DNA from: Myxococcaceae bacterium
Lineage (GTDB): Bacteria > Myxococcota_A > Polyangia > Polyangiales > Ga0077539
Reading direction: 5' to 3'
DNA length: 42,744 nt
Assembly: GCA_004297725.1 (NCBI GenBank)
Contig: SCUS01000170.1
Location: 1 to 42,744 of the forward strand
Numbering within the stretch: position 1 is the first letter of the stretch; the number at the start of each line of letters is the position of its first letter. Below are positions 1 to 8,699 of the stretch, one piece after another. The notes under the pieces are model-generated. The model did no database searches and was not told the origin of the DNA. It saw nothing but the letters and a program-made list of their open reading frames with translations. The translations under genes and the position numbers were made by a program.

Positions 1-1410
1 GAAGAGCCGCCCGGCCTGCCCCGTGAGCCCGAAGACCGGGATGAACGACACCGCGATGATCAGCAGCGAGAAGAAGATCGCGGGGGTGACCTCGCGCGCG
101 GCCTCGGCGAGCAGGCGCTCTCGCTCCTCGGGGGGAAGATCGGGCGGAGTGCCCTCGAGCTTCTTGTGCGCGGCCTCGACCATCACGATCTCGGCGTCCA
201 CGGTGGCGCCGATGGCGATGGCGATGCCGCCGAGCGACATGATCGTCGCGGGGATGCCGAGGAGGTACAGCGGGATGAACGACGCGAGCACCGCCAGCGG
301 GATCGACACGATCGGCAGCAGCGCGCTGCGCAGGTGCAGCAGGAAGAGGATGATCACCAGCGAGACGACGATCATCTCCTCGATGAGCGCGTGCTTGAGC
401 GTATCGATCGCCCGCTCGATCAGGCCCGCGCGGCTGTACACGGTCACCACCTCGACGCCCGGCGGGAGCGAGGTGCGCAGCGCCTCCAGCTTGCGCTCGA
501 CACGGCGGATCACGTCGAGGGCGTTCTCCCCGTAGCGCATCACGACGATGCCCGAGACCGCCTCCCCGTGGCCGTCGAGCTCGGCCGCGCCGCGCCGGAT
601 GTCCCCGCCGATGCGCACCGTGGCCACGTCGCGCACCAGCACCGGCGTGCCCGACGCGCTCGCGCGGATCACGACCTCCTCCAGGTCCTGCGAGCGGGCG
701 ATGTACCCGCGGCCGCGGACGAAGTACTCCCGCTCGGACATCTCCAGGATGCGGCCGCCCACGTCGGCGTTGGAGCGACGGACGGCGCGCGACACGTCCG
801 CGATCGTCAGCCCGAAATTGCGCAGGCGCACCGGGTCGACGGTGACCTGGTACTGCTGCTCGAAGCCCCCGACGGAGGCCACCTCCGCGACGCCGGGCAC
901 GCTGGTGAGGGCATACCGCAGTGAGTAATCCTGGAGCGCACGGAGCTGGCCGAGGTCGTGCCGGCCGGAGCGGTCGACCAGGGCGTACTGGTACACCCAG
1001 CCGATGCCGGTGGCGTCGGGCCCGAGGCGCGACGTGGCGTCGGGCGGCAGGCGGTTGCGGACGGTGCTGAGGTACTCCAGCACCCGCGAGCGCGCCCAGT
1101 AGAGGTCGGTGCCCTCGTCGAAGACCACGTAGACGAAGCTCATGCCGAACATCGTCTGGCCGCGCACGTCGGCGACGTGCGGAGCGCCCAGCAGGGCGGT
1201 CACCAGGGGGTAGGTGACCTGGTCCTCGACGAGGGTGGGCGAGCGGCCCATCCACTCGGTGAAGACGATCACCTGCGGGTCGGACAGGTCGGGGATGGCG
1301 TCGAGCTGGATGTGGCGCGCGGAGGTCCAGCCGCCGACGGCGAGCGCGAGCGCGAAGAAGAGCATCAGGGCGCGGTTGCGGGCCGAGGCGTCGATGAGCC
1401 GCCCGATCAC
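1..1410 (-). CDS. cusA: Heavy-metal RND efflux pump, inner-membrane subunit CusA/CzcA (partial, N-terminal 470 codons)
   Basis: This is the inner-membrane proton-driven pump of a tripartite RND system that expels monovalent or divalent metal ions across the envelope. The start is a GTG at 1410 that overlaps the stop of the upstream adaptor gene (GTGA). The visible part has the first transmembrane helix (around residues 10-30, after IGRLIDASARNR), the porter-domain motif TDLYWARSRVLEYL, and the TM region with GIAIAIGATVDAEIVMVEAAHK. That region carries the acidic residue used for proton relay in CusA/CzcA. The frame is still open at base 1, so over half of the usual length of about 1040 residues lies outside the window. 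Family membership is clear. Cu/Ag is favoured over Zn/Co/Cd because of the metal-binding domain in the adaptor. Confidence 0.93.
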   Translation of the reverse strand, partial: MIGRLIDASARNRALMLFFALALAVGGWTSARHIQLDAIPDLSDPQVIVFTEWMGRSPTLVEDQVTYPLVTALLGAPHVADVRGQTMFGMSFVYVVFDEGTDLYWARSRVLEYLSTVRNRLPPDATSRLGPDATGIGWVYQYALVDRSGRHDLGQLRALQDYSLRYALTSVPGVAEVASVGGFEQQYQVTVDPVRLRNFGLTIADVSRAVRRSNADVGGRILEMSEREYFVRGRGYIARSQDLEEVVIRASASGTPVLVRDVATVRIGGDIRRGAAELDGHGEAVSGIVVMRYGENALDVIRRVERKLEALRTSLPPGVEVVTVYSRAGLIERAIDTLKHALIEEMIVVSLVIILFLLHLRSALLPIVSIPLAVLASFIPLYLLGIPATIMSLGGIAIAIGATVDAEIVMVEAAHKKLEGTPPDLPPEERERLLAEAAREVTPAIFFSLLIIAVSFIPVFGLTGQAGRLF

Positions 1411-2828
1411 GGCGCCACCGCCCCGCCGTCGGAGGCCGCCGGGCTCTCGGCAAGCGCCGCCTGGAGCCGGCTCTCGGAGTCCACCATGAAGCTGCCTCGC
1501 GCCACGACGCGCTCGCCCTCGCGCAGCCCGTCGATCACCTCCAGGTCGTCGCCCAGCAGCACCCCGGTGCGCACCCGACGCGGCTCGAAGCGCCCGCCGC
1601 CCGCGTCCACGAAGGCGTACTGCGCGACCCCGGTGTCGGCCACGGCGTCCCTCGGGACGACCAGCGAGGACGCGCCCGGAAGCGCGAAGGTGACGTCGCC
1701 GTACTGCCCCGGACGGAGGCGCATCGCCGGGTTGGCCACCGAGAGGCGCACGCGCGCGGTGCGGGTCTCCGCGCCAACGGAGGGCTCGATGAGGTCGACG
1801 CGCGCCGCGACGGGGGCCGCGGTCTCGCCCGCGGCGACGAACTGCGCCGCGCTGCCCCGGCTGATCCGAGAGAGGTCGCGCTCGTAGAGGCTGGCGACGA
1901 TCCAGACGCGGGAGAGGTCGGAGAGCTCGTAGAGGGCCATCTCGGGCGTCGCGTACTGCCCCAGCACCGCGGCGTAGCGGGTCACGTAGCCGCCGATCGG
2001 GGCGCGGATGGGCACCGCGCGCATGGCCGCTCCGCGGCGCAGCACCTCGTCGATGTCGCCGTCCGCGAGGCCCAGAAACTGGAGGCGCCGCCGGGCCGCC
2101 TGGAGCACGTCGTTGGGCCCGGACTCCATCAGTCCGGCCTCCGCCGGGGCGCCCGCCCAGCGCCGCGCGGTCAGCAATTCCTGCTGGGCCTGATAGATCT
2201 CCGGGGCGTAGATCCACGCCAGGGTCTGACCCCGGGCGACGCGCACGCCGCTCTGGCGCACCTCCACCCGCTCGAGAAACCCGGGCGTTCGCACGTGGAC
2301 CTGCGCGGCGGCGTTCTCCGGCGCCTCGACCACGCCGGGGACGCGGAGCTGCTGGCCGAGGGTGCGTCGCACCACCAGCGCGGTGGTCATCCCGATGAGC
2401 TGCTGGCGCTCCAGCGAGAGCACCACCGGGACCACGCCCGGAGGCGGCGACAGCGATGCGCCGGCGTCGGTCGCGGAGGGCACCGGGCCGCCGTCGGAGC
2501 CCGCGTCGGGAGAGCCCATGGTGTTCGTCGGGGCGGCCGGCTGAAGCCGCTCCGCGGGGATGGGCTCCAGCGTCATGTGGCAGATGGGGCACTCCCCCGG
2601 GTCGGGAGAGCGGATCTGCGGGTGCATCGGGCAGTAGTAGCGGTCCTCGCGATGGGCGGGGAGGGCGGCGCTCCCGGGGCCCCAGTAGCGCCAGACGCTG
2701 AACGCCGCGACGGCCGTGACGGCGAGCAGGATCGCCCAGCGCACCACCCCCATGACCCGAAGGCTCCTGGCCGACGGCCCATGGTGCTCGTCCCGCTTCT
2801 CGGTCTCCTGCGGTGCCTCGTCGCTCAT
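1407..2828 (-). CDS. cusB: RND efflux periplasmic adaptor (membrane fusion protein) with N-terminal heavy-metal-binding domain, CusB-like
   Basis: This 473-residue adaptor should link the inner-membrane pump to the outer-membrane channel. An N-terminal membrane anchor lies at about residues 28-48. It is followed by a YHS-like heavy-metal-binding domain (about 64-90: YYCPMHP then CPICHM, with C66, H69, C80, C83 and H84), then a Pro/Ala/Ser linker. The barrel-sandwich and beta-barrel domains of the MFP family follow (VHVRTPGFLERVEV, GYVTRYAAVLGQYA, RLRPGQYGDVTF). The ATG at 2828 overlaps the stop of the channel gene (ATGA) and gives a protein of family length. A longer open frame upstream lies over the channel gene and is a shadow. 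The CxxC/H metal domain is typical of Cus/Sil-type adaptors and suggests copper or silver. Confidence 0.92.
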   Translation of the reverse strand: MSDEAPQETEKRDEHHGPSARSLRVMGVVRWAILLAVTAVAAFSVWRYWGPGSAALPAHREDRYYCPMHPQIRSPDPGECPICHMTLEPIPAERLQPAAPTNTMGSPDAGSDGGPVPSATDAGASLSPPPGVVPVVLSLERQQLIGMTTALVVRRTLGQQLRVPGVVEAPENAAAQVHVRTPGFLERVEVRQSGVRVARGQTLAWIYAPEIYQAQQELLTARRWAGAPAEAGLMESGPNDVLQAARRRLQFLGLADGDIDEVLRRGAAMRAVPIRAPIGGYVTRYAAVLGQYATPEMALYELSDLSRVWIVASLYERDLSRISRGSAAQFVAAGETAAPVAARVDLIEPSVGAETRTARVRLSVANPAMRLRPGQYGDVTFALPGASSLVVPRDAVADTGVAQYAFVDAGGGRFEPRRVRTGVLLGDDLEVIDGLREGERVVARGSFMVDSESRLQAALAESPAASDGGAVAP

Positions 2829-4186
2829 CGCGCGCTCCCCGGATCGATGGCGATGGGAGACCTCGGCAGGGCCACGCCCACGGCCCGCTCGAGGTCCGCC
2901 GCGGTGCGCACCATCGACGCGGTGACGTCGGCCTCCTCCTCCCCGATGTCGTGTAGCTGCCGCGCGGCGTCGAGCCAGTCGAGCAGCCCGCCGCGCCCCG
3001 CGGTGTACGCGGCGCGCAGGGCCTCCGTCGATCGGGCCGCGGCGGGCCACGCCTCCCGGTGGAGCACGGCGAGCTCGCGCTCCAGGCCCTGGAGTCGCGC
3101 CTGCGCGGTCGACACCTCGCCGCGCACGGTCACCGTCACCCCTTCGGCGGCGTCCGACTCGGCGAGTTCCCTCTCCCGGGCCTCGGCGAGACGCTCCCGC
3201 GCCCCGGCCCATACCCATGGGAGCGCCGCGGCGACCGTGGCCCCGAGCCCAGGACGCATCAGCGGGTCCTGGAAGTACCCGAGCGCCGCGGTGATGGAGG
3301 GCCAGCGGGACTCGGCGCTCGCGGCCTGGGTGCGGGCGTGCGCCGCGCGTATCCTGGCGCGGGCCTCGCCGAGGTCTCCTCGGGAGCGCGCCGCGAGGGA
3401 GAGCAGCTCGTCCAGCGGCAGCGGCACGGTCTCCGGGGCCACGTCCGAGGGCGACCCGAGGGGCGCGTCGGGGGCGCGTCGGAGCAGGGCGTTGAGGGCG
3501 GCGCGGACCCTCGCGACGTCCGCCTCGACGCGGGCGAGGGAGCGGCGGTTGCGGGCCTGCTCGGTCTCGATCCGGGGGATGTCCGCCAGCGGCCCCCCTC
3601 CGGCCAGGCGAGAGCTGGCGGTCTCGAGCATGGCGCCGAGCATCTCGCGGTGGGCCTCTCGCACCTGGCGCTGGAGCGTGGCCTGGACGTACTCGGCGTA
3701 GGCCTCGGCCGCCCTGGCGCGCACCTCCGCCTCCCGGGCGACGAGCGCCGAGACGCGGCCGCGGGCCTCCTCCGTCGCGGCCCTCGCCCTCGCGTCGCGC
3801 GAGCCCGCGGCGGGAAACATCTGTCGCAGCTCGAGCATGTACATCGAGGCCTCGCCCAGCGCGTAGGGCCGGGCGAGCGGGAGGTTCCACACCTGGGCGC
3901 CGACCTCCGGCGCGGGGAGCGCTCCCTCGGCCCGCGCGGCGTGGAGGGCGGCGCGGGCCTCGTGGGCCAGAGAGCGCAGCCCCGGATCACGGGCGACCAC
4001 CAGCGCCAGCACCTGCGCGCGGTCGAGGCCTCCTGACAGGTCGGCGTCCTCCCGGGCGAGATCGCGCGTGTCCGTCGGTGGCCTCCTCAGCGCCGGGAGC
4101 TCGAAAGTCTGGTCCACCATCCGGCTCGTAGAGCCTGCAAGGCAGCCGGTCGATGCCGACGCCACCAACCACAGCAACCAGCGCAT
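2825..4186 (-). CDS. TolC-family outer-membrane efflux channel lipoprotein (CusC-like)
   Basis: This 453-residue protein is the first gene of the efflux operon and should form the outer-membrane exit duct. It starts with a lipoprotein signal (MRWLLWLVASASTGC, lipid-modified Cys15). It then shows two repeats rich in Ala, Arg and Glu with long helical heptads (DRAQVLALVVARDPGLRSLA, ARARIRAAHARTQAASAESRWPSITAALGYF), as in OEP/TolC proteins. Order and overlaps (channel, adaptor, pump; ATGA and GTGA junctions) show one translationally coupled operon. No metal-responsive regulator is encoded next to it. The TetR gene downstream of its start faces the same way but sits beside another operon. Confidence 0.9.
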   Translation of the reverse strand: MRWLLWLVASASTGCLAGSTSRMVDQTFELPALRRPPTDTRDLAREDADLSGGLDRAQVLALVVARDPGLRSLAHEARAALHAARAEGALPAPEVGAQVWNLPLARPYALGEASMYMLELRQMFPAAGSRDARARAATEEARGRVSALVAREAEVRARAAEAYAEYVQATLQRQVREAHREMLGAMLETASSRLAGGGPLADIPRIETEQARNRRSLARVEADVARVRAALNALLRRAPDAPLGSPSDVAPETVPLPLDELLSLAARSRGDLGEARARIRAAHARTQAASAESRWPSITAALGYFQDPLMRPGLGATVAAALPWVWAGARERLAEARERELAESDAAEGVTVTVRGEVSTAQARLQGLERELAVLHREAWPAAARSTEALRAAYTAGRGGLLDWLDAARQLHDIGEEEADVTASMVRTAADLERAVGVALPRSPIAIDPGSAR

Positions 4187-4267
4187 CCTCGAACCTCGCG
4201 GGTACTATGCGGGTCGCGGCGAGGTGTGACCCCAATTCGTCACGTACGCGCTGCGTGGGCCGAGCGC

Positions 4268-4936
4268 TCAGGTCGCGCGGCGTCGTGCGCTCGGCTTCGT
4301 GCGCTTCGCCGTGGAGGCCTTCGCGATCGCGACCAGGCCAGGGGCGAGGAGCTCGGAGAGGAGGTCCGCCAGCGCCTCCGCGGTGAGCTCAGGGTGCGCC
4401 TGCCACCAGAGCGCGACGAACTCCACCGCGCCGTTGACCGCCTGCGCCAGCGCCTCGAGGGTACGCGGGTCGGGCGACCCGCCGGCTCCCTCGGCGATGA
4501 GCGCCGCGACCAGCGCGGCCTGCTGCCGTCGTATCGCGTTGACCTCCGCGCTCCCAGCGCCCGACTCCATCGACAGCAGCGCCGACCAGCCCCGTCGGCG
4601 CTGATGGGTGAAGCGGAGGAAGGCCAGGATCCCCGCGCGCAGCCTCGACGGGAGATCCGCCTCCACGGCGACCGCCGTGGCGATGCTGGCCGTGAGCTCC
4701 TCCTGAACGACCGCCATGACCTCGCGGAAGAGCTGCTCCTTCGAGCCCACGAGGTCGTAGATCACCGGCTTCGTCACGCCCACGCGCCGCGCGAGCTCGT
4801 CCATCGAGGCGCCCGGGAAGCCGCGCTCGATGAAGAGGTCGAAGGCCTCCGCCAGCACCTGCTTGCGGCGGAGATCGCGCGGCACCCGCCCGTGGGAGAA
4901 CGCGGCGAGCTGCGCGGTCAGTTCCTTGGCGGCCAT
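4268..4936 (-). CDS. TetR-family transcriptional repressor
   Basis: This is a 222-residue regulator. Residues about 20-70 form a TetR DNA-binding domain (RKQVLAEAFDLFIERGFPGA, then MDELARRVGVTKPVIYDLV as the helix-turn-helix, then GSKEQLFREVM). The C-terminal ligand-binding half has no recognisable specificity. It is divergent from a Baeyer-Villiger-type monooxygenase operon, 75 bp away. An inverted repeat in the gap (4965-4989) fits its operator. The layout recalls EthR/EthA of mycobacteria, where a TetR protein represses a flavin Baeyer-Villiger monooxygenase. The inferred role is control of the 5012-8686 operon by a hydrophobic ligand. It could also influence the efflux operon that starts at 4186, but nothing in the sequence shows that. 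Confidence 0.93.
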   Translation of the reverse strand: MAAKELTAQLAAFSHGRVPRDLRRKQVLAEAFDLFIERGFPGASMDELARRVGVTKPVIYDLVGSKEQLFREVMAVVQEELTASIATAVAVEADLPSRLRAGILAFLRFTHQRRRGWSALLSMESGAGSAEVNAIRRQQAALVAALIAEGAGGSPDPRTLEALAQAVNGAVEFVALWWQAHPELTAEALADLLSELLAPGLVAIAKASTAKRTKPSARRRAT

Positions 4937-4961
4937 GCGCTGGGTCCTTATCAGCTTGCGT

Positions 4962-4992
4962 GGTTACCGTGGGTAGGTTACTTACGGTAGCC
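4962..4992. promoter_or_regulatory. Candidate TetR operator between divergent genes
   Basis: TACCGT (4965-4970) and ACGGTA (4984-4989) form a perfect 6-bp inverted repeat with a 13-bp spacer. The match extends outward to GGTTACCGT/ACGGTAGCC with one mismatch. It lies 26 bp from the TetR start and 20 bp from the monooxygenase start, where a bound dimer could repress both genes. The assignment to this TetR is inference from position and symmetry. Confidence 0.55.
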
Positions 4993-5011
4993 GCTACCTC
5001 GGAGGTCCTCC

Positions 5012-6574
5012 ATGAACGAGCCGCACTGCATCGAGGCCGAAGCGAAACCCACCCGCCCTTCGGGGCCACCCCCGGAGCACCACCGGGTCGTGATCGTCGG
5101 CACCGGCTTCTCCGGCCTCGGCGCCGCGATACGGCTGCTGCAGTCCGGCGAGCGCGACCTCGTGGTGCTCGAGCGGGCAGGGGACGTCGGCGGGTGCTGG
5201 CGAGACAACACCTATCCCGGCATCCAGTGTGACGTTCAGTCCGACGTGTACTCGTTCTCCTTCGCGCCCAACGCCTCGTGGACGAGGGCGTTCCCCTGGG
5301 GCGGCGAGATCCACACCTACCTTCGGCACTGCGCCGACCGCTTCGGCGTGCGGCCCTTCCTCCGGCTTCACACCGAGGTGCTCGACGCGGCGTGGGACGA
5401 CGACGCGCAGCGATGGCGCATCGAGACGACCACCGGGGCGCTCACGGCCGACCTCCTCGTGTCGGGTCACGGTGCGCTGAGCGCGCCCGCGAAGCCGAGG
5501 CTGCGGGGCCTCGAGACCTTCGGCGGCCCGGTGTTCCACTCCGCGGAGTGGCGCCACGACGTGTCGCTCTCCGGCAAGCGGGTCGCGGTGATCGGCACCG
5601 GGGCCTCGGCGATACAAGTGGTCCCCGCCATCCAGCCCGAGGTCGCGCGGCTGCTGGTCTTCCAGAGGAGCCCGGCGTGGGTGATGCCGAGGCCCGACTT
5701 CGCCGTGAGCCGCGCCCGACGACTGCTGTTTCGCCATCTCCCGGTCGCCCAGCGCCTCGCTCGCTCCCTCCGCTTCGGGATGCTGGAGACTCGCGTGCTG
5801 GGCATCCTCACCCGCCCTGAGCTGCTGCGCGTGGCCGAGCTCGCCGCGCGGCGCCACCTTCGGGCGCAGGTCGCCGACGAGCGGCTCCGCGAGCAGCTCA
5901 CGCCGCGGTACGCCATCGGCTGCAAGCGCATCCTGCTCTCGAACGACTTCTACCCCGCGCTCTGCCAGCCCAACGCGGCGCTGGTGACGACCGCCATCCG
6001 AGAGGTCACCGCCGCCGGCGTGGTGACCGAAGACGGCTTCCGCCGCGACGTGGACGCCATCGTCCTCTGCACGGGCTTCCACGTCGCCGATCACCCGATG
6101 ACGCGGAGAATCCGCGGCCGCGACGGGCGCTCCCTCGCGGAGCACTGGGAGCACGGCGCGCGCGCCTACCTCGGGGTGAACGTACCGAGCTTCCCGAACC
6201 TCTTCCTGCTGGGGAGCGGCCCCCACACGGGCCTCGGGCACAACTCGATCGTCTACATGATCGAGGCGCAGATCGGGTACCTCCTCGCCGCCCTCGGCGA
6301 GCTGAAGCAGCGCGGGTGCGCGACGATCGAGGTGCGCGACGAGGCGGCGCGGAGCTTCACCGACGAGATGCAGCGCCGGCTGCGAGGCACCGTGTGGAGC
6401 TCGGGCTGCTCGTCGTTCTATCTCGACAAGGAGGGCCACAACGTCGCCCTCTGGCCCGGCTTCGCGACCACCTACGCGTGGCGCGCCCGGCGCTTCGAGG
6501 CGGACCTGTACACCTTCCGACGCGCCGCCCCCGCCCGCGCGGCGGCCGATGGGTCCATCGGGGAGCGCGCGTGA
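5012..6574 (+). CDS. Flavin-containing Baeyer-Villiger-type monooxygenase
   Basis: This 520-residue class B flavoprotein monooxygenase should insert oxygen next to a ketone, or oxygenate a soft nucleophile, using NADPH and O2. It shows the FAD Rossmann motif GTGFSG (30-35), the Baeyer-Villiger fingerprint FGGPVFHSAEWRHD (170-183) and the second Rossmann motif for NADPH, GTGASA (195-200). The ATG at 5012 follows a good Shine-Dalgarno GGAGGT at 5001-5006. Its stop overlaps the GTG of the next gene (GTGA), so it heads an operon with an old-yellow-enzyme reductase and an SDR. Together they could reduce an enone, interconvert alcohol and ketone, and oxidise the ketone to an ester or lactone. The substrate (cyclic, aryl or terpenoid ketone) cannot be told from sequence. 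Confidence 0.9.
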   Translation: MNEPHCIEAEAKPTRPSGPPPEHHRVVIVGTGFSGLGAAIRLLQSGERDLVVLERAGDVGGCWRDNTYPGIQCDVQSDVYSFSFAPNASWTRAFPWGGEIHTYLRHCADRFGVRPFLRLHTEVLDAAWDDDAQRWRIETTTGALTADLLVSGHGALSAPAKPRLRGLETFGGPVFHSAEWRHDVSLSGKRVAVIGTGASAIQVVPAIQPEVARLLVFQRSPAWVMPRPDFAVSRARRLLFRHLPVAQRLARSLRFGMLETRVLGILTRPELLRVAELAARRHLRAQVADERLREQLTPRYAIGCKRILLSNDFYPALCQPNAALVTTAIREVTAAGVVTEDGFRRDVDAIVLCTGFHVADHPMTRRIRGRDGRSLAEHWEHGARAYLGVNVPSFPNLFLLGSGPHTGLGHNSIVYMIEAQIGYLLAALGELKQRGCATIEVRDEAARSFTDEMQRRLRGTVWSSGCSSFYLDKEGHNVALWPGFATTYAWRARRFEADLYTFRRAAPARAAADGSIGERA

Positions 6575-7815
6575 GCACCATCGCCGAGCCGCTGCGACTG
6601 GCCTGCGGGGCGACGCTCCGCAACCGCCTCGCCAAGGCGTCGATGAGCGAGCAGCTCGCGGACCGCGGCGGCGCGCCGTCGGACGACATGATCCGGCTGT
6701 ACGAGCGCTGGGGACGCGGCGGCGCGGGGCTGCTGCTGAGCGGCCACGTGATGATCGACGCCCGGCACGTCGCCGAGGCCGGCAACGTCGTCGTCGAGGA
6801 CGAGCGTGGCATCGACGCGCTGACCCGCTGGGTGCGCGGGGCGAGCGCCGAGGGCGCGCACGCGTGGCTGCAGTTGAACCACCCCGGGAGGCAGTCGCCG
6901 CGCCTCTTCGACCCGGCGCCGGTCGCCCCCTCCGCCGTCCCCCTCGAGGTGGGCGGCGGGGTGTTCGCGGCCCCTCGCGCGCTCGCCGAGGGGGAGATCT
7001 GGGACCTCGTCGAGCGCTTCGCGCGCGCCGCGGCGATCGCCGAGAGGGCGGGCGCCACGGGGGTCGAGATCCACGGGGCGCACGGCTACCTGGTGAGCCA
7101 GTTTCTCTCGCCCACCACCAACCGTCGGCGAGACGCGTGGGGCGGAGACGCGGCGCGACGACGGAGGTTCCTCCTGGAGGTGACGAGGGCGATCCGAGGC
7201 GCCGTGGCGCCGGGATTCGCGGTCGCGGTGAAGCTCAACAGCGCCGACTTCCAGCGCGGGGGCTTCGGCGACGACGACGCGCTGGAGGTGATCGAGGCGC
7301 TGGGCGACGAGCGCGTCGACCTGCTCGAGGTCTCCGGCGGAACCTACGAGCGGGCCGTGATGTTCGGCGAGAGCGCCCCGGAGTCCACGCGCCGCCGCGA
7401 GGCCTTCTTCCTCGACTTCGCCGAGAGGGCGCGCTCGGTCGCCAGGATGCCGCTCATGCTCACCGGGGGCTTTCGCACGCGCGCCGCCATGGACGCCGCG
7501 CTGGCCTCGGGCGCCGTGGACGTGATCGGGATGGCGCGTCCGCTCGCCGTCGAGCCCGAGCTCCCCGCGGCGCTGCTCGGCGGCACGAGCCTGGGCGCGC
7601 ACACCCCGAGGCTGGCGACGGGGTGGAAGACCCTCGACTCGATCGTCACCGGGCTCTGGTACCAGGAGCAGATCCGGCGCATGGGGCGCGGGCTCGAGCC
7701 GTCGGCTTCGCTCTCCCGCGGCGGCGCGCTGGTCTCGTACGTCGGCGAGCTGCTCCGTCACGGTACCTCGGGGCTGCGGCACCGCCGGGGCTTCGGCCCC
7801 TCGAAGGAGGCGTGA
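6571..7815 (+). CDS. Old yellow enzyme-family NADH:flavin oxidoreductase
   Basis: This 414-residue FMN TIM-barrel ene-reductase should reduce activated C=C bonds, as 2,4-dienoyl-CoA reductase and xenobiotic reductases do. Visible family motifs are LNHPGRQ (102-108), the paired histidines in VEIHGAHGYLVSQFLSPTTN (H168, H171) with RRRDAWGG, and a C-terminal FMN phosphate region (LMLTGGF, then DVIGMARPL). The GTG at 6571 overlaps the stop of the monooxygenase, which fixes the start. A longer open frame upstream overlaps that gene and is not used. It lacks the C-terminal FAD/NAD domain of the long dienoyl-CoA reductases. It works in the middle of the TetR-linked operon. Confidence 0.9.
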   Translation: MSTIAEPLRLACGATLRNRLAKASMSEQLADRGGAPSDDMIRLYERWGRGGAGLLLSGHVMIDARHVAEAGNVVVEDERGIDALTRWVRGASAEGAHAWLQLNHPGRQSPRLFDPAPVAPSAVPLEVGGGVFAAPRALAEGEIWDLVERFARAAAIAERAGATGVEIHGAHGYLVSQFLSPTTNRRRDAWGGDAARRRRFLLEVTRAIRGAVAPGFAVAVKLNSADFQRGGFGDDDALEVIEALGDERVDLLEVSGGTYERAVMFGESAPESTRRREAFFLDFAERARSVARMPLMLTGGFRTRAAMDAALASGAVDVIGMARPLAVEPELPAALLGGTSLGAHTPRLATGWKTLDSIVTGLWYQEQIRRMGRGLEPSASLSRGGALVSYVGELLRHGTSGLRHRRGFGPSKEA

Positions 7816-7816
7816 C

Positions 7817-8686
7817 GTGCGGCTGCCCGAGGCCTTCGTCGCGGTGGTGACCGGAGCCGGCAGCGGGCTCGGCAGGGCGCTCGCGCTACAGCTCGCGAGG
7901 AGGGGAGGACGGGTCGTGGTCGCGGACGTGGCGCGCGAGGGCGCCGAGGAGACCGTGGCGCTGCTGCGGGAGGCCGGGGGAGAGGGAGTCTTCGTGGAGT
8001 GCGACGTCCGTCGCTGGGAGGAGGTCGAGGCGCTCTCCCGCAGGGCCCGGGAGTGGGCGGGCGAGGTCGACCTGATCGCCAACAACGCAGGGGTGGTGGC
8101 CGGAGGACTCGTCGGAGAGGTTCCGCTCGAGGACTGGCGCTGGACGCTCGACGTCGACCTCTGGGGGGTGATCCACGGCTGCCACGCCTTCGTCCCCTCG
8201 ATGCGCGCCCGGCGTCGCGGCTGGGTGCTGAACATCGCCTCCGCGGCGGGCTACGCGTGCCTCTCTCGCTTCGGCCCCTACAGCGTCGCCAAGGCCGGGG
8301 TCATCGCGCTCTCCGAGACGCTCCGCGCGGAGCTCGACCCGCGCGAGGTGGCGGTGACCGTCGCGTGCCCCTCGTTCTTCCCGACGCGCATCGCCGAGGC
8401 CGCGCGCGGCGACGACCCGGAGACCCGGTCGCTGGTCGGGCACATGATGAGGCGCGCGAAGAGCACCCCCGACGACATCGCCCGGCACGCCCTCGAGAGC
8501 CTCGAGTCGGGGCGGCTCTACTCGCTGCCGACGCTCGAGGCGCAGGCCGCGCGCTGGGCCCGGCGCCTCGTCCCGGCCTCGGTGCATCGCATCACCAACC
8601 TGGGGAGGGAGGTGCTGCGGCGGACGACGTCGACTTGCGAACCGTCAACTCCCAGCGGGCGCGGGTCGCCTAGTCGATGCCGATGA
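7817..8686 (+). CDS. Short-chain dehydrogenase/reductase
   Basis: This 289-residue classical SDR is an NAD(P)-dependent alcohol/ketone oxidoreductase. Motifs are the cofactor loop TGAGSGLG (12-19), NNAG (89-92), and the catalytic set Ser142, Tyr155 and Lys159 (NIAS, then YSVAK). An Asp after the second strand (VVVADVA) suggests NAD(H) preference. The GTG start at 7817 lies 1 bp after the previous stop, with GGAGG at 7806-7810. The C-terminal 30 residues are longer than the classical core and end in an Arg/Ser/Thr-rich tail. Last gene of the TetR-controlled operon. It could supply the ketone for the monooxygenase. Confidence 0.92.
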   Translation: MRLPEAFVAVVTGAGSGLGRALALQLARRGGRVVVADVAREGAEETVALLREAGGEGVFVECDVRRWEEVEALSRRAREWAGEVDLIANNAGVVAGGLVGEVPLEDWRWTLDVDLWGVIHGCHAFVPSMRARRRGWVLNIASAAGYACLSRFGPYSVAKAGVIALSETLRAELDPREVAVTVACPSFFPTRIAEAARGDDPETRSLVGHMMRRAKSTPDDIARHALESLESGRLYSLPTLEAQAARWARRLVPASVHRITNLGREVLRRTTSTCEPSTPSGRGSPSRCR

Positions 8687-8699
8687 GAGACCGCACCCC

